From Triglochin maritima (Eukaryota > Streptophyta > Magnoliopsida > Alismatales > Juncaginaceae): a stretch of DNA of 64,000 nucleotides. The notes below the pieces were generated by a model, which saw only the letters and a program-made list of their open reading frames with translations, did no database searches and had not been told where the DNA came from. The position numbers and the translations under genes were made by a program. This document shows positions 1 to 11,439 of this stretch, piece after piece. The stretch spans positions 2,976,001 through 3,040,000 of the forward strand of contig OY821775.1 in assembly GCA_963682175.1 (NCBI GenBank), given 5' to 3'. The stretch's first letter is position 1, and each line of letters opens with the position of its first letter.

Positions 1-49
1 AATCGTCATCAGCCACACAAAATAAAGGAAATAATTATATAAAAAAACC

Positions 50-260
50 GTGATCTAGGGTTTGTATCGTATGTGTAGAGGATTGTGGGGAAAGTATTAT
101 ATAGATAGAAAGGGAGGGACAGCGGCGATTAGGGTTAGGGTTTGGTTGACCAGGCCTGGCCTTTGGGCTTTGGTGGATGATCCATTATTCGGGTCTAATC
201 GGATCATCTTTTAGTGGCGTTATTAGAGGGGTTGGACCCAATGGCCCATTGGGGACGTCA
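50..260 (-). promoter_or_regulatory. Probable promoter/5' UTR of a gene lying left of the window
   Basis: Two telo-box type motifs (AAACCCTAA read on the minus strand) lie near 55-62 and 129-142. Site II-like TGGGCC/TGGGCT words lie at about 164-170 and 232-245. In plants this pairing is typical of promoters of ribosomal-protein and other translation genes, with the telo-box close to the start of transcription. The order of the motifs (telo-boxes nearer the left edge) fits a minus-strand gene whose coding part is outside the window. No coding sequence is visible, so this is inference from motifs only. Confidence 0.35.
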
Positions 261-842
261 ATTTCTTTGGAAGTTGTAAGTTGGTACTACAATTTATCTT
301 GAACGAGTTTTTTCTTGGAAATTAATATGATTTTCCAAAAAAGACCAAGTTTTAGCTACATCCAAATCGACCGTTTCAGTTTCTTCTTTACTAAATATCA
401 AAATAATTATTTTTGAAATCCTTTAAAACTCGTCCTCGCGCCGTTACTTTCATAAGATCTGAGACGGATAAGTTTGGAGTCTAGTAAAATGCCAACAATA
501 AACACATGGTTATCTTCACTTTCTTATCTGCTTGGTCGTTTCGGGTCAGATAACTATATTACTTACGTCGTCGTTGCAATATTGCAAATTAATATTGAGA
601 CGAGTAAAAATCCGTCGTTAAACCATTTTTTGTTGATTCAAACCTCAACTGCTGCTGTAAAGTAGTTGGAATTTTGTATATTGGTCACGTTAAATAATAA
701 TAATAAGCGTAAAAGGTTTCAAAAAAGAAAAAAAGTATGTCATTTAATTATTTTGTTTGGTGTACCGTGTATTAATTTATTTATTTATTTATTTATTTGC
801 AGGAGTGGTGGTTTGAGGTCGGAAAGCATAATCGAATCGAAA

Positions 843-3269
843 ATGGCGGTTTCGTTCCCACAACTCCATATCCACCACCGTCTTCTCCTCATCTCCCAAA
901 CCCTAATCACAGTCCCACGTCGCGCAATCCCAAACCCCTTCCTTCTACCTCCAATCCCCCGCCGTTCGTTCCCCCCCATTCGCACCTTTCAGGTCGGCGT
1001 CGCTACTCCCTCGGAGGAGGAGTCAAAGCTTCCCACCGCAGGTACCTAAAGAGCGATAAGTGGGATTTTGATTTTAAATATGATCCATCCAACTCTTTTG
1101 GCCTGTTCAGATCTGGAGGAAGATCTGATGGGGTTCATCATGGGGAAGAGGAAGGTTACCGATGTTGCTCACTCGTAGGTGAAATTTGTCATCAAGCTTT
1201 TGCTTCTTTCAATTTGTTTGTTATGAACGTAAATTAAGATTCATCATCAACAATCATGGGCTATTAGTTGTCCAATTTTAAGACTTCAAAATTCTAAATG
1301 AGGTGTTGAATCACCAACTTCTACTTCAACTTGCAACAATGCGATGTTATTGCATATTACCTTAATTACGACTACCTGTCTTCTCATCTAAGGCATTCAC
1401 TTTATATTTCCCTCTTTGTAGTTCGACCGTGACCTTAAGTTGTAGAATAATGAAAAGCATTTAGATGTGCTGCGTTTACTGAAAGTTTCACGTAATTACT
1501 TATAACTCCCACGCAAGTGACAAGAACTAAGTGCGTGAGACCCTTATGTTACTCCTATGGACGACAATTTATGAAATGATCTTAATTAAATTTTGCGTGG
1601 GTGATAATTCTACTAAAAAAAACTGACATGGGACTTGTAGACAAATTAACTAATAGTGTGTCCAATGTTGGCTCGTTCATAGATTTTTTTGCATTTCCAT
1701 TCAAGTTAGAGTGATTTTATTGTTGTTCTGGTGTTAGAGTGTGGAAGAATGTTGTTCGAAGAGGGGATGTTGTGGTCGACGCAACTTGCGGGAATGGGTA
1801 TGATACATTAGCATTGCTTAAAATGGTGGCTGATGAGTCAAAAGAGGCTATTGTTTATGCAATAGACATCCAAAAGTCTGCCCTAGAAAGGACTTCCAGC
1901 TTGTTGGGGCAATCTGCAGGGAAAGAGGAGGTATGTCCAAAGATCTTTTCAAACATTACAACTACTAAAATTTGGGCTTCAACGGTATTTGTTTGATGCA
2001 TCACTTGTTGGCAGACATTTTTTTAATTCCCATCTGTAACATCGGCACAGCGGTAGTGTCACTATATTATTTTTGATGAAAAATCTCAGCCCAAACGTTT
2101 CTTGATAGAAGATCGTGCAGTTTTGGGAATAAATGTCTTCTATTTAAATGGTCGTGGTGAGAATTTGGTGGATCTGTCAGCATCTTCTCTTCTAATTTTG
2201 AAATTGACCAGATTGTGGAAGAATTTGGGGCGTGGTTTTCTTTGGTGTTTTCTTTTCTTCCATTTATTGGTTTTTTCTTTTGTTGTATCGTGGTCCTATT
2301 TCTGGTGGGTTATTATATTGTCATGTCTTTGTATTTTTGGTGATCCTGTTGTTATGCTTCAATCGCATAAGCTTGTTTCTACTGTTAGAGTTAAAGGGTT
2401 GGTGATACCTGAAAATAACTGGTTGTTGCCCATTCCTTCGACGAAAAACATGGTAATTGCTCTGAATTGTTTTTTAGAGGAAAACAATCTAAGCTGATTG
2501 GGGGTGTTCTAAATGAAACCAGCCTTCACCTTTTGTGTCCAACTATCGACTCACTGCAGTAGAATCTTCTGGTTCTGAGTTCGTAAAGAATTGCTTTCTT
2601 ACAACTCTTCAAATTTATGTTCTGATTGTTCCTGTAACACTCTTGCATGTTCCATTGATTTGTGTATTCTATCTTGTATAGAGAGAACGTGTTAAGCTCT
2701 TTCATCTTTGTCATAGCGACATGGAGAATGTAGTCCCAAAAGGTACCTCTGTTAGGTACCCTCTCATTTGCCTGCACTCTTAGCATTTTTCATATTCTCT
2801 ACATCATCATGCTGAAATTTAGACTGATTTCCCCTCTTTATCACATGATTAAGAGTTGTGATGTTAGACACTGTATGTTCAAATTGAGTGCTTATCTTTC
2901 AGGGTTGTAGCGTTCAACTTGGGTTACCTTCCGGGAGGCGATAAATCGATCATCACCGTCCCAAATACAACCTTGCTGGCATTACAAGCAGCTAGTAGAA
3001 TAGTGGGGTCAGGGGGACTTATAAGTGTTTTGGTTTACGTAGGTCATCCCGGGGGCAGGTATATTATTTATTTTCATCGTTGCCTCAATTATGTTTTTCG
3101 TGATTTTACATAAATGTAGCGAAGGTCGTTTCTCATGTTTGTTAGCGATGAGCTGGAGATCGTTCAGTCATTTGCGGCCAGCTTGCCTACTGATTCTTGG
3201 GTGAGCTCCAAGTTTGAAGTACTTAACCGACCAGTTGCTCCGATGCTTGTTCTTATGTTCCGAAAGTGA
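843..3269 (+). CDS. Chloroplast SAM-dependent methyltransferase, YtqB/MnmM (rRNA-methylase-like, PF06962) family
   Basis: Six exons give a 269-residue protein: 843-1041, 1111-1174, 1738-1930, 2682-2755, 2903-3058 and 3146-3269, all with GT/AG borders and matching phases. The first 60 or so residues are rich in Ser, Arg, Pro and His and lack acidic residues, as in a chloroplast transit peptide. The SAM-binding motif [13 protein letters not shown], is at residues 100-111. The family signature [13 protein letters not shown] is at 180-192. Bacterial members methylate the wobble uridine side chain of tRNA (nm5s2U to mnm5s2U), so a plastid tRNA role is the best guess from family knowledge. The ATG at 843 is the first in frame after the 5' leader and starts the transit-like region. 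A longer frame from 666 runs into the leader and is not needed. Confidence 0.85.
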
Positions 3270-3379
3270 GAGTGAAGAATCTAACAACTCAGAGGGCAGA
3301 TTTTTCTATGCTGATTTAAAAGTGCATATGTGGATTTGCTGGTCTTGAAGGGATGAGTCCCAAGCTCCAACAGGACCAA

Positions 3380-3719
3380 AATGAAGGTGCAGTTTCTGAA
3401 GCACATGCTGGAAAAAACTCCACAAATGTTACCCAGCGTGCAACAATCTTCTCATAATTTTTGAACCCACATATGTTGTAAAGTTAAGACATTTGGAGAA
3501 TTTGAAGGATGAAAAATGGCGTTGATGTGGTTAGATTTCTGTTCGATCAAAACCAAAAGGAAACGAAATCCACTGGATTCCGAAGAAATGTTGACTTCGG
3601 AGAACAAAAAAGGGGACGATCCACGAGAAACTACCAATGCATGTGGTCTTATCGAACCCGACAACATATTAGTTGATGTCATAGGTTTGCAGGGAGTGGA
3701 GAGAAGACTACAACTCTAA
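3380..3719 (+). repeat. Gene-fragment repeat, copy A
   Basis: About 150 bp at 3390-3540, downstream of the methyltransferase stop, recurs in diverged form at about 5775-5935. Both copies keep a short frame beginning MKVQ (MKVQFLKHMLEKTPQ here, MKVQQSLKHILEKAPQ in the other copy), followed by a shared stretch around CATATGTTGTAA and a tail CGTTGATGT. It could be part of a duplicated 3' UTR or a broken gene. I do not recognise a protein family. The frame 3516-3719 continues into it without recognisable domains. Confidence 0.5.
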
Positions 3720-4469
3720 GTTTTAGAATTTTAAATTCCCAAAAGGAAAATGATTTGTTCATGTTGCGTTTCGGACGTTGTCTGACGTGATCAATCTATT
3801 CAGCAGTTTAGTCGGTAAAGATTAATAAAATCACATATTATTTATTTATTTTGGGTCAAATCACACGCATGTGTAACTATGTGATGTTTGGTTTCCACGA
3901 TCCATATCTCAACGAAATCTTTTATTATCCCCAAAACATTTCATTCTCCGTCATTTTCTCCTGGTAGAAGACGAGATCGATAAGAGAGATGTCGAGGGAG
4001 ACGAACGCAAGAGTGGGTCTTGAGGGAGGTGGGGACGTTGACGCCGTCGTGGTGAAGTTGGTTGGCGAGGAGGGGAAGTAGTTGGCGTTGGAGTTTGTCC
4101 CGAGGTGAGGAGGATGAATGTGGTTCTTTATAATTTTTTGTGTGGTGTTTTTTGGGAAAAATTTGGTTTTTTGTCGTTGATTTGAAGTTTCTGTTTTGTT
4201 CTATGATGGTTCGGTCTTGATTTTTTGGAAAGTGTGGCTCCTTATGGCTGATTTGGTTTTTTGTCTGGAATTTTTGAGGAAAATTTTGGTTATTTTTGGC
4301 TGATTTGAAGTTTTTGATTTTTTCTGTAATGGATCAATCTTGATTTTTTATGTTACTTTTGGAAAGTTTGTTTTTCTTTGTTGTTGTTTTTGTCTTGAAA
4401 GTTTGGTTCTTTTTGTTTGATTTCGGTTTGTGATATTCTTGTCTTAAGTTTGTTTGTCTTTGATATTAG

Positions 4470-4506
4470 TTTTTTTTTTTTAGGGGGGGGGGGGGGGGGG
4501 GGGGGG
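4470..4506 (+). repeat. T12-A-G24 homopolymer tract
   Basis: Twelve T residues at 4470-4481, one A, then twenty-four G residues at 4483-4506. It lies inside the MULE-like element. Lengths of such runs are often misread in sequencing. Confidence 0.95.
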
Positions 4507-4559
4507 TTGAGTTTTTTTCACGGAGTTGGGTTTGATTTCGTATTCTTGTTTGCTAATTT

Positions 4560-4905
4560 CAACTTGAGTTGTTTAAAAAGACAACCAATATGATAAAAAT
4601 ACAGCCGCATGTGATAAAAATGACAAACTCATACATAAAAAAGACAAACAACTACTTAAAAATGACAAAATCTCGACATAGAAAACCCACTAATAAAAAG
4701 AATCAACCTAATTGTTAAAAAGAAAAAAATCATACTTAAACAGTATAAACCGGTACTTAAAAAGGATAAACATATATACTTAAAAAGGACAAACTACTAT
4801 TTAAAAGGACAAACCATACATTAAAAATGACAAACTCGTATATTCAAAATGACAAACGAAGATGTTAAAAACGACAAATTTATATGTTTAAAATGACAAA
4901 ACATG
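4560..4905 (+). repeat. Degenerate tandem array built on TTAAAAANGACAAAC
   Basis: About fifteen loosely spaced copies of a core like TTAAAAATGACAAAC, usually 20-25 bp apart, fill the right half of the MULE-like element. The spacing is irregular and the copies differ, so this is an old array. No coding potential is seen. Confidence 0.6.
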
Positions 4906-5589
4906 AAATCTTCATTTTATCTTTGTATCTGAAGGTTGCTTGGGGAAACCAAGAGTTGCATTAGGGGAAAAAAAGTTACATGAGGAAATTAAACGTTACA
5001 GTGAGAAACTAATATTACATTGGGAAAATAAAGGTTTCATGTGACACAAACGTATTATTAAATTAATTTCTTTGCTGAGTAGACTGCTGACTGGACTACT
5101 ACGTCAGACGCGTCCCAGACGACCGTCGGACTATCACAGTCGTTCCCAAAAGTCCAGTTCTCAAAACTCCAATTCTTTGATCGGTAGATTTAAATATATA
5201 CACCTTTTAAGTTAAAGCGAAAGAAAATCATAAGTTTATGTGCCAAAACAAGAATTATACTTTAAAAAAATGCAGAGAATTGAAGTGTGATTTTGGAAAG
5301 TCGTGGAACTTTCCCGATGTTAAGTTTTTTTAGCAAATTCATCAACTATAAATCATATAGAAAGTTTAATTCTCTCACTTTTTTAAGGGTTTCATGCAAT
5401 TAAAAATGAAAAACATTAGTAGCAAAATTTATTAATAATTCATAAATAAAGAGATTAATAATTCCTATATTGATAAGTAGTTTACAATCAAGATAGGAAA
5501 TATTAATTTTTAACATGTTTTTTGTGTGTGTTTGTTGAAAACAAGGATCACTGTTTATATATCTTTGTAACTTGTAATTTTTTTATTTT

Positions 5590-5940
5590 TTTTGCAGAAT
5601 CCGAAGGAAATAGTTCTTCTTTGCATGTCAGTGAAGTTGATAACATAGTAAATCTGAGCACCATATAAGACATGCTATAATGTTCATTTGGTTGATGTGG
5701 TATCTTATGTTAAACCAGACTTTTGTAGAGAGTATTGACTTCATGCTACGATCATAGCAGTGCATGAAGCCATGAAGGTGCAGCAGTCTCTGAAGCACAT
5801 ACTCGAAAAGGCTCCACAACTGTTATTCAGCATGCACCAGTCTTCCCATATATTATGAACTCGCATATGTTGTAACATAAAGACGTTTGAAGAATTTTAG
5901 GGAAAAGAAATGCCGTTGATGTAGTTGGAAAAGTGTTTCA
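5590..5940 (+). repeat. Gene-fragment repeat, copy B
   Basis: This is the second copy of the segment at 3380-3540. The match is clearest from 5775 (ATGAAGGTGCAG) to 5935 (CCGTTGATGTAGTTGG). With the MULE at 3746-5142 removed, the two copies would be about 1 kb apart, so a tandem duplication later split by the transposon explains the layout. An acceptor-like tttttttgcag precedes it at about 5588-5598. Confidence 0.5.
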
Positions 5941-6228
5941 TTGATATCTTCTTCCTTCTGAAGTTGCCATAAATCTTCTAGTTAAAGTGACATTGAAACG
6001 ATTTGCTTTTAGAATTTAATCAAATTGCACGTATTCACATCTTCCATAAACCGAATCTCGAGTCAAATCAAATTTGTCTAATGCTCAAATTTCTGTAAGT
6101 TGAAGTCTACAATTGTTTACATAGAAAAATTACTATAACCTGCTTGCTTCATTGCATCCTAAAAAAAGAATGATTCACTAGGAATTTGCCTAACCTAATA
6201 GGAAGTGTTGAATGGGAAACATACATTG

Positions 6229-8563
6229 CTAATTGGGTAAGACATCGTTGAGTTGGCGACCCATTGTCTCCAAAGGGAAAAGTAAACTGGCAATCCCAGA
6301 GAGAACCGATACCAACTCAAACAGAAGAATGGCTATGCCTTGGTGACAACTATGGAGAAGACCAACAGCAACAAGTGGACAGAATATTCCACCAATCCTA
6401 CCAAAAGAGCTCCCTATCCCAACGCCGGTCGTCCTCACCAATGTCGGATACACCTAGAGCAAGAAACAGAAAAAATCATTCGCCATCGTATGGAAATCTT
6501 GATGATGTTTGCCTTTTTTCTTATAAATTTTCAACCCTCTTCATGTATTAGTAATGCAACAAATTTTAAAAGACTAAGCTAGAAAATTAGACTTACTTCA
6601 GGGGCATATATGTACAAGATGTTGAAACTTCCGGTAATGCATATACGAGCTCCAAAAAGGAGAACTATCATCAATGCCGGCGCTTGATGGAAAATTAGTG
6701 GTAAAAGGAAAATGCAGCTCCCAAAAAACAATGCAGCCATTGAGATTTTGCGTCCAATTTTGTCGACCATAAAAGCCGGTATGATGATCCCTGGGATTTC
6801 TGAAAATTTTGAGATAAAAAGCACACAACTTATCATGTCAGATCCATAATCAGAGGATCAAAGTAATCCTACTAAATTACTGATAAAAAAACCTACTAAA
6901 TTGGCAGCCATACTTCAACCAATGAGAGTAAGCTTATACCTGCCAAGCTGGTGATGAGGACATTTTTATAGAGGTTAACATTTTCGGAATCGCTGGAGTG
7001 CAATGAGTGCGGTGAACAATCGGTATTTTTGTTATTCATCTCAGAAGTCAACAGAACAAGGCCATAGTACATAAATGCATTTCCAAAGAAAGAAACCCAG
7101 AGCAGCATTGTCGTGAAAGCTAATTGCGGTGATAGGAGCATACGCAGGGCATCGATAGCACCCATTTTAGATTCTGCATTTACAACAACTGCATCTTCAT
7201 TCTTTGCATCTGACATTAAGTGAGTATCTTCAGATGTACCGGTATTTTCATTAAGTTCAAATTTCTGATCCAAAACAAGCCTTCCAGGAGGTAGCATGGT
7301 CTTATTCATTTTGGCCAACTTCTCCAATATATGGAACGCTTCAGTTGTTCTCCCTTTTGTGCATAGGTACCTTGGTGATTCAGGTACAATTCCATAAAAG
7401 ACAAGCAAGAAAAAGGAAGGCAAGGCGGAAAGAGCAAGCAACCAACGCCAACCCAAAGTTGGCATCACAGCCTGCGAAATCACAAGGAAGAAAAGAAAAT
7501 TGATTCAACCAAAGGTAGAAATAGTGATATCTTTTAAAAATTTCTTCATGAATGAGAACAAAATAAATAGTCATTATCATGTGCAAAGCCACCGCTAGGC
7601 AGATATACCATCTTAAACTACGTTTCCAGATTCACTAAGAAGAAAAGACACAAAACTCACGTCTATGGTGGTCTGTAAGTATACTGTATACCTAGTGACT
7701 ATGGCTTTTAGTAATTACAATAGGTTATTCTAAAGCAAGGTGATAAAAGTGTGTTATGAATATTAATACAATATCTGAACCGACGGAAGTGAGCAATAAC
7801 GAGACGGACACATTTGGAGAAGAGATACATCTTAATATACTATTTCTTTACCACCAATATATATACGCAAAAAAATATTTTTTAGAAATGAAAGCTGTGA
7901 TAATGTGAGATATGAAGTTGGTGTACATACCCATCCAAGTAGAGCCTCAAAGATGGTGCCGATAGTCCAAAAAACAGAGAAAATAACCATCCAGGTACCT
8001 CTGACTGGAGCAGGGACAAACTCCAAAAACCACGAGGAGAGTACCGGTCCACCGCCAAGGCCAATCCCAACAAAGAATCGGAGAACAAGCAGTGAGGAAT
8101 AATTCGGAGCAAAAGAACTAAGAAAACCAGCTACACTAGTGACCAAGGCCGTATAAAGAAATCCTTTTCTGAAAAAGCATTGGTACTATAAGATTGATCA
8201 ATGATCATCAACAAACAACAAAGGTTGAGGTATAAGTATGAGAAAGAGCTACCTCCTTCCATGATTATCAGCCACAATGCCCCAGGCATAAGCTCCTATC
8301 AGCTCACCGATGAACACAATGCTAGTGATAAAACTCTCCTGTTGAGAGGAGAGAGACCATTGAGCCTGAACAGAAGGTCCCACAAACGAAAGGAGCATCA
8401 TCTCCATGGCCTCCGACACCCAACCCATGCCTGCATATGCAAGCGCCAGATACTGAAACTTCCCAAACCCTGCAACACACAATGCGTCGTCGACAGTAAA
8501 TGTTCCATCACCATCGACACCACCATCGACACCACCATCGACCGTTGAATCATCTTCCCTCAT
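6229..8563 (-). CDS. OCT7: MFS transporter, organic cation/carnitine transporter 7 (NiaP nicotinate transporter) type
   Basis: Five exons on the minus strand (8563-8253, 8168-7931, 7471-6940, 6799-6597, 6453-6229) join in phase to 502 residues, the usual size for this plant family. The N-terminus has an acidic, Gly/Asp-rich repeat ([12 protein letters not shown]), then [16 protein letters not shown] and AMEMMLLSF as in plant NiaP proteins. MFS signatures are in place: DNHGRR at 99-104 (loop 2-3), PESPRYL at 213-219 after helix 6, and DKIGRK at 373-378 (loop 8-9). A long hydrophilic central loop follows PESPRYL. The family moves nicotinate and related cations across membranes; substrate and membrane here are inferred. 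The first ATG is at 8563; the in-frame TTG upstream is not a start. No breaks seen. Confidence 0.9.
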
Positions 8564-10072
8564 CCTCAACTACGGTATAGCTTCCACTTCTTCTGAAACA
8601 AAACAAAAAATCACCACCAAAGAAAAGCAACTAAGCTAACAAATTACAAAAATAAACTAGTTTATATGTCAACTAACAACTAACAAATTACACTTAGCAT
8701 TCATCTAATCAACATATAACTACATTCAGGCACATTGTGCATCCCAATTGATCAAAATACCAGTTGGGACGCAAGTCTGATCCCGACCCCTATAACATCA
8801 CGTGGTTGGTGGAACACGATTTGAAGTTCACCTAACAACTAAAATTGACCGTAACATTTATAATAATAAAAAACATAAAACAACATTCATTAATGCATCA
8901 AATATAGAGAAATCAAATAAAATAAAAAAGATTGTATGCATATTAGGAAACAACAACATTACAGAGATTGATTCTTCACATTAAAACACGGTATAAAAAA
9001 TTATTTCTAAAAAAAATAAAAAATCGGAGCCTTGTTCTTTGAAATGGGGACGAAAATGCACAAAAAAAGGCCTTATAAGAAGACCTCCCAAAAAAAAAGA
9101 CGAAATCCACCGTGGAAAATTAAAGTTGGAGAACAGAAATAGGTGCGTGTGGTCTTACTTACCGAATGGAGCGAAGTTTAGACGTGAGATGTCGACTAAC
9201 GAAGTGGAAATTGAGCAAACACTACTAGTTTCGGAGGAAGAGAATGGGTTGGTTAGATCGTGACCAAATCGGAGGAGTCTCCGATCTCGAAATGTTTGTT
9301 AGTTGGAAGTTTGACCTGATTTCTCCAAATTATAGGGTGGATTGATTTCGTAATTTTTAGTCTACAATAAGGGCACCAATGCTACTCGTGGGGCCCACCC
9401 GATCTGACGAAAGATTTGCTCGTCAACGATGTGGTGTCCTATCTTAGTTGGTTACCATTTCGTGATGCATTAACGTGTCTAACAAATGATATTTCTCGAA
9501 AGAAAGTTGAGTGGGGAGAAAGATAGTTATTCCGAATTTCGTAGCTCGATGGCACTTGTTTCCTTTGGATGTAAGGTTTGGACTTTGGGGTTGACAAACT
9601 CTCGATAAATTTAACTCTTTCTTGCTCTAACATCCAAACACCTCAAAGTTTTAAGAGAATCCGAAATCCTAATGCACCACAGGATCTCAATTTTACACAC
9701 AATTGAAAAAATTGTCTAGAAGAGTTTTTTCAAGATTTCGCAACAATAAGACAGTTTGATTCTTCTTTAACCTTGAGTCTTTCATTTATTACACTGAATG
9801 TCATCACCAAAAGTCTTTTTTATCCCCAAGAATATTAACAATTACATTGCACGTCCAAAAAACTAGCAATCCTCGTCCAAACACCCACTCCCCCCGAAAA
9901 GCCAACCCCCTTGATGCAACAGGGGTTTTCAAGGAAAACTTGGATTCAATGATCCAATGCCTTTAAATGCAACACCCAAAGTGAATAACAAAAGTGAACA
10001 ATAGAACTTTAATTATCCAATCTTTTTTACTTCCATATAATACTTAAATTAAGTTGACATGAAACACTCAGA
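8564..10072. other. Intergenic, no gene recognised
   Basis: This holds the upstream region of the OCT7-type gene and about 1.4 kb of AT-rich DNA. Short open frames at 8802-8984, 9039-9263 and 9439-9633 (minus) have no recognisable domain, splice context or family resemblance. I saw no clear TIR pair or LTR. Confidence 0.6.
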
Positions 10073-10230
10073 CCCTAATTTTACTGAACTGCTAAACATC
10101 GTCCCAAAATTACTTAAATCGCCCCTTGAAATTACCAAATTGCCCTTCCTCCTATTTTTGCTTATATATCTCACAATTTCACTCTTTTTTCAAAACTTTC
10201 TCTTCCTATACCTACTACACAAGATTACGA

Positions 10231-11436
10231 ATGTCTCGGAGGCCAGGGAAGCAGCCAGCAGTTCCCCCGGTGTACCCGTATGAGGTAACATTACGTTATT
10301 TATTTGTTTTTTTTAAAAAAAAAAAAAAAATCGTCGGCGTCCGAGGGAGACGCCCCCCGCATGGGGCGGGCGTCCGAGGAAGCCGCTCCCCCTATGGGAG
10401 CGTCATTCCTAGTTTCTGGGGTCACATTGCTAGACGGATCTGGGACGGAGAGGATCGGAAGGTTCTGAAGTGCCAGAATCGGCACAGAGCCTGTACAGCA
10501 CTACAGGGTTGGCGGTCTACACTGAGTGCTGATATCAGAGAGGAGATTAGTGCCACGCATTTGGGGCACTTACCGTACAGCATGTTCCCTTATCTCGACA
10601 TGCCTTTGATTTCGGCGTTTGTGGAGCGGTGGCAGCCTGACACCAACACTTTCCACATGCCTTTCGGAGAGATGACGATCATGCTTCACGATGTTTTCCA
10701 GATCCTGCGCATTCCTGTGGATGGTCGTCTGGTTAGTGCTCAGGGGTCGACGTCTGAGCTGAGGTGTTATGTGGCAGAGTTGCTTGGTGTCACACCTGAT
10801 GGTCTGGCCAGAGATACAGCTTTATGGAGTGGTGGTGGTGTCGGCATCGACTCCCTTGAGGACCTATGCAGACGGGCACGACCTCCGCGGGCCGATGATA
10901 CACGGTTGACGGCGTACCTATTCTTGATGCTCGGAGCCGTCTTGTTTGTCGACAAGAGTGGTTGTCGGATCAGACCACGCGATCTACTGGAGGCTAGGGA
11001 CCCGGAGACCGTTCGTGAGTACTCGTGGGGGTCAGCGACGTTGGCATACCTGTACCGGCAGCTTGGGATAGCTAGCCGTGCGGATTGTTCTGGGATTGCA
11101 GGTTGTCTTACGCTGCTGCAGGCGTGGATATACGAGTACTTTCCTGCATTCCGCCCGCATCGTGAGCGGAAGATTATCGACGAGGGTCATCCACGTTCGG
11201 GTATGTGGGCTGTCCGGAGCGAGGACAAGAGCGATGGACGATTGCGTTCCATCCGCGCACGGCTAGATCAGATGACTGCATCAGAGGTATCAAACTTTAC
11301 ACCATTTATTTAATTTTAAGATGTATTATTATTAATGTGTTAAACTTTAGGTGGAGTGGTTACCCTATGGTCCTGACCCAGCAGCGAATGTCCCGAGGAC
11401 TTTATTGATGGGTCTTATTCGTTATCGGGATATCAT
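10231..11436 (+). pseudogene. Plant mobile domain (PF10536) protein, 3'-truncated, inside MULE copy 1
   Basis: Exon 1 (10231-10284) encodes 18 residues starting MSRRPGKQPAV and ends at GAG|GTAACA. The main exon runs from about 10410 to 11286 and the next starts at 11351 (VEWLPYGPDP). The central part matches the plant mobile domain as found in transposons and in 'serine/threonine-phosphatase 7 long form homologue' annotations: PLISAFVERWQPDTNTFHMP, then GEMTIMLHDV, then RIPVDG. Such proteins are carried by transposons, and domesticated relatives act in silencing. The reading frame runs unbroken through the intron (10126-11313), but the acceptor that keeps phase with exon 1 is unclear. After RYRDII near 11435 the sequence turns into the opposing gene fragment, so the C-terminus is lost. 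Confidence 0.7.
10328..10407. repeat. GC-rich palindrome array in the first intron of the PMD gene
   Basis: About 80 bp, much more GC-rich than its surroundings, contains GGCGTCCGAGGGAGACGCC (arms GGCGTC/GACGCC), CCCCGCATGGGGCGGG, and CCGCTCCCCCTATGGGAGCG. Two kinds of short inverted repeat alternate: a GGCGTC stem and a CCCC..ATGGGG stem. The same words form the arrays at 11664-11816, 17443-17505, 62461-62659 and 63364-63522. Confidence 0.8.
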
Positions 11437-11439
11437 AAA

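Larger units (their letters stand above)
3746..5142. mobile_element. MULE-like non-autonomous DNA transposon with 10-bp target duplication
   Basis: The 10-mer TTCCCAAAAG occurs at 3736-3745 and again at 5143-5152, directly flanking the element. The ends are imperfect inverted repeats: GGACGTTGTCTGACGT near 3773 pairs with ACGTCAGACGCGTCC near 5100, and the similarity continues inward through CAGCAGT...AGTCGG/CTGAGTAGACTGCTG to an AT-rich zone. The 9-11 bp duplication and long TIRs fit Mutator-like elements. The interior has no transposase. It holds a GC-richer patch at 3985-4110 that may be captured host sequence, a T12/G24 run, and a degenerate tandem array. Confidence 0.75.

Noticed and set aside
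1739..2497. Frame 2102-2497 as an extra exon of the methyltransferase
   Set aside because: It is hydrophobic and T-rich, has no family similarity, and the exons on both sides join in phase without it.
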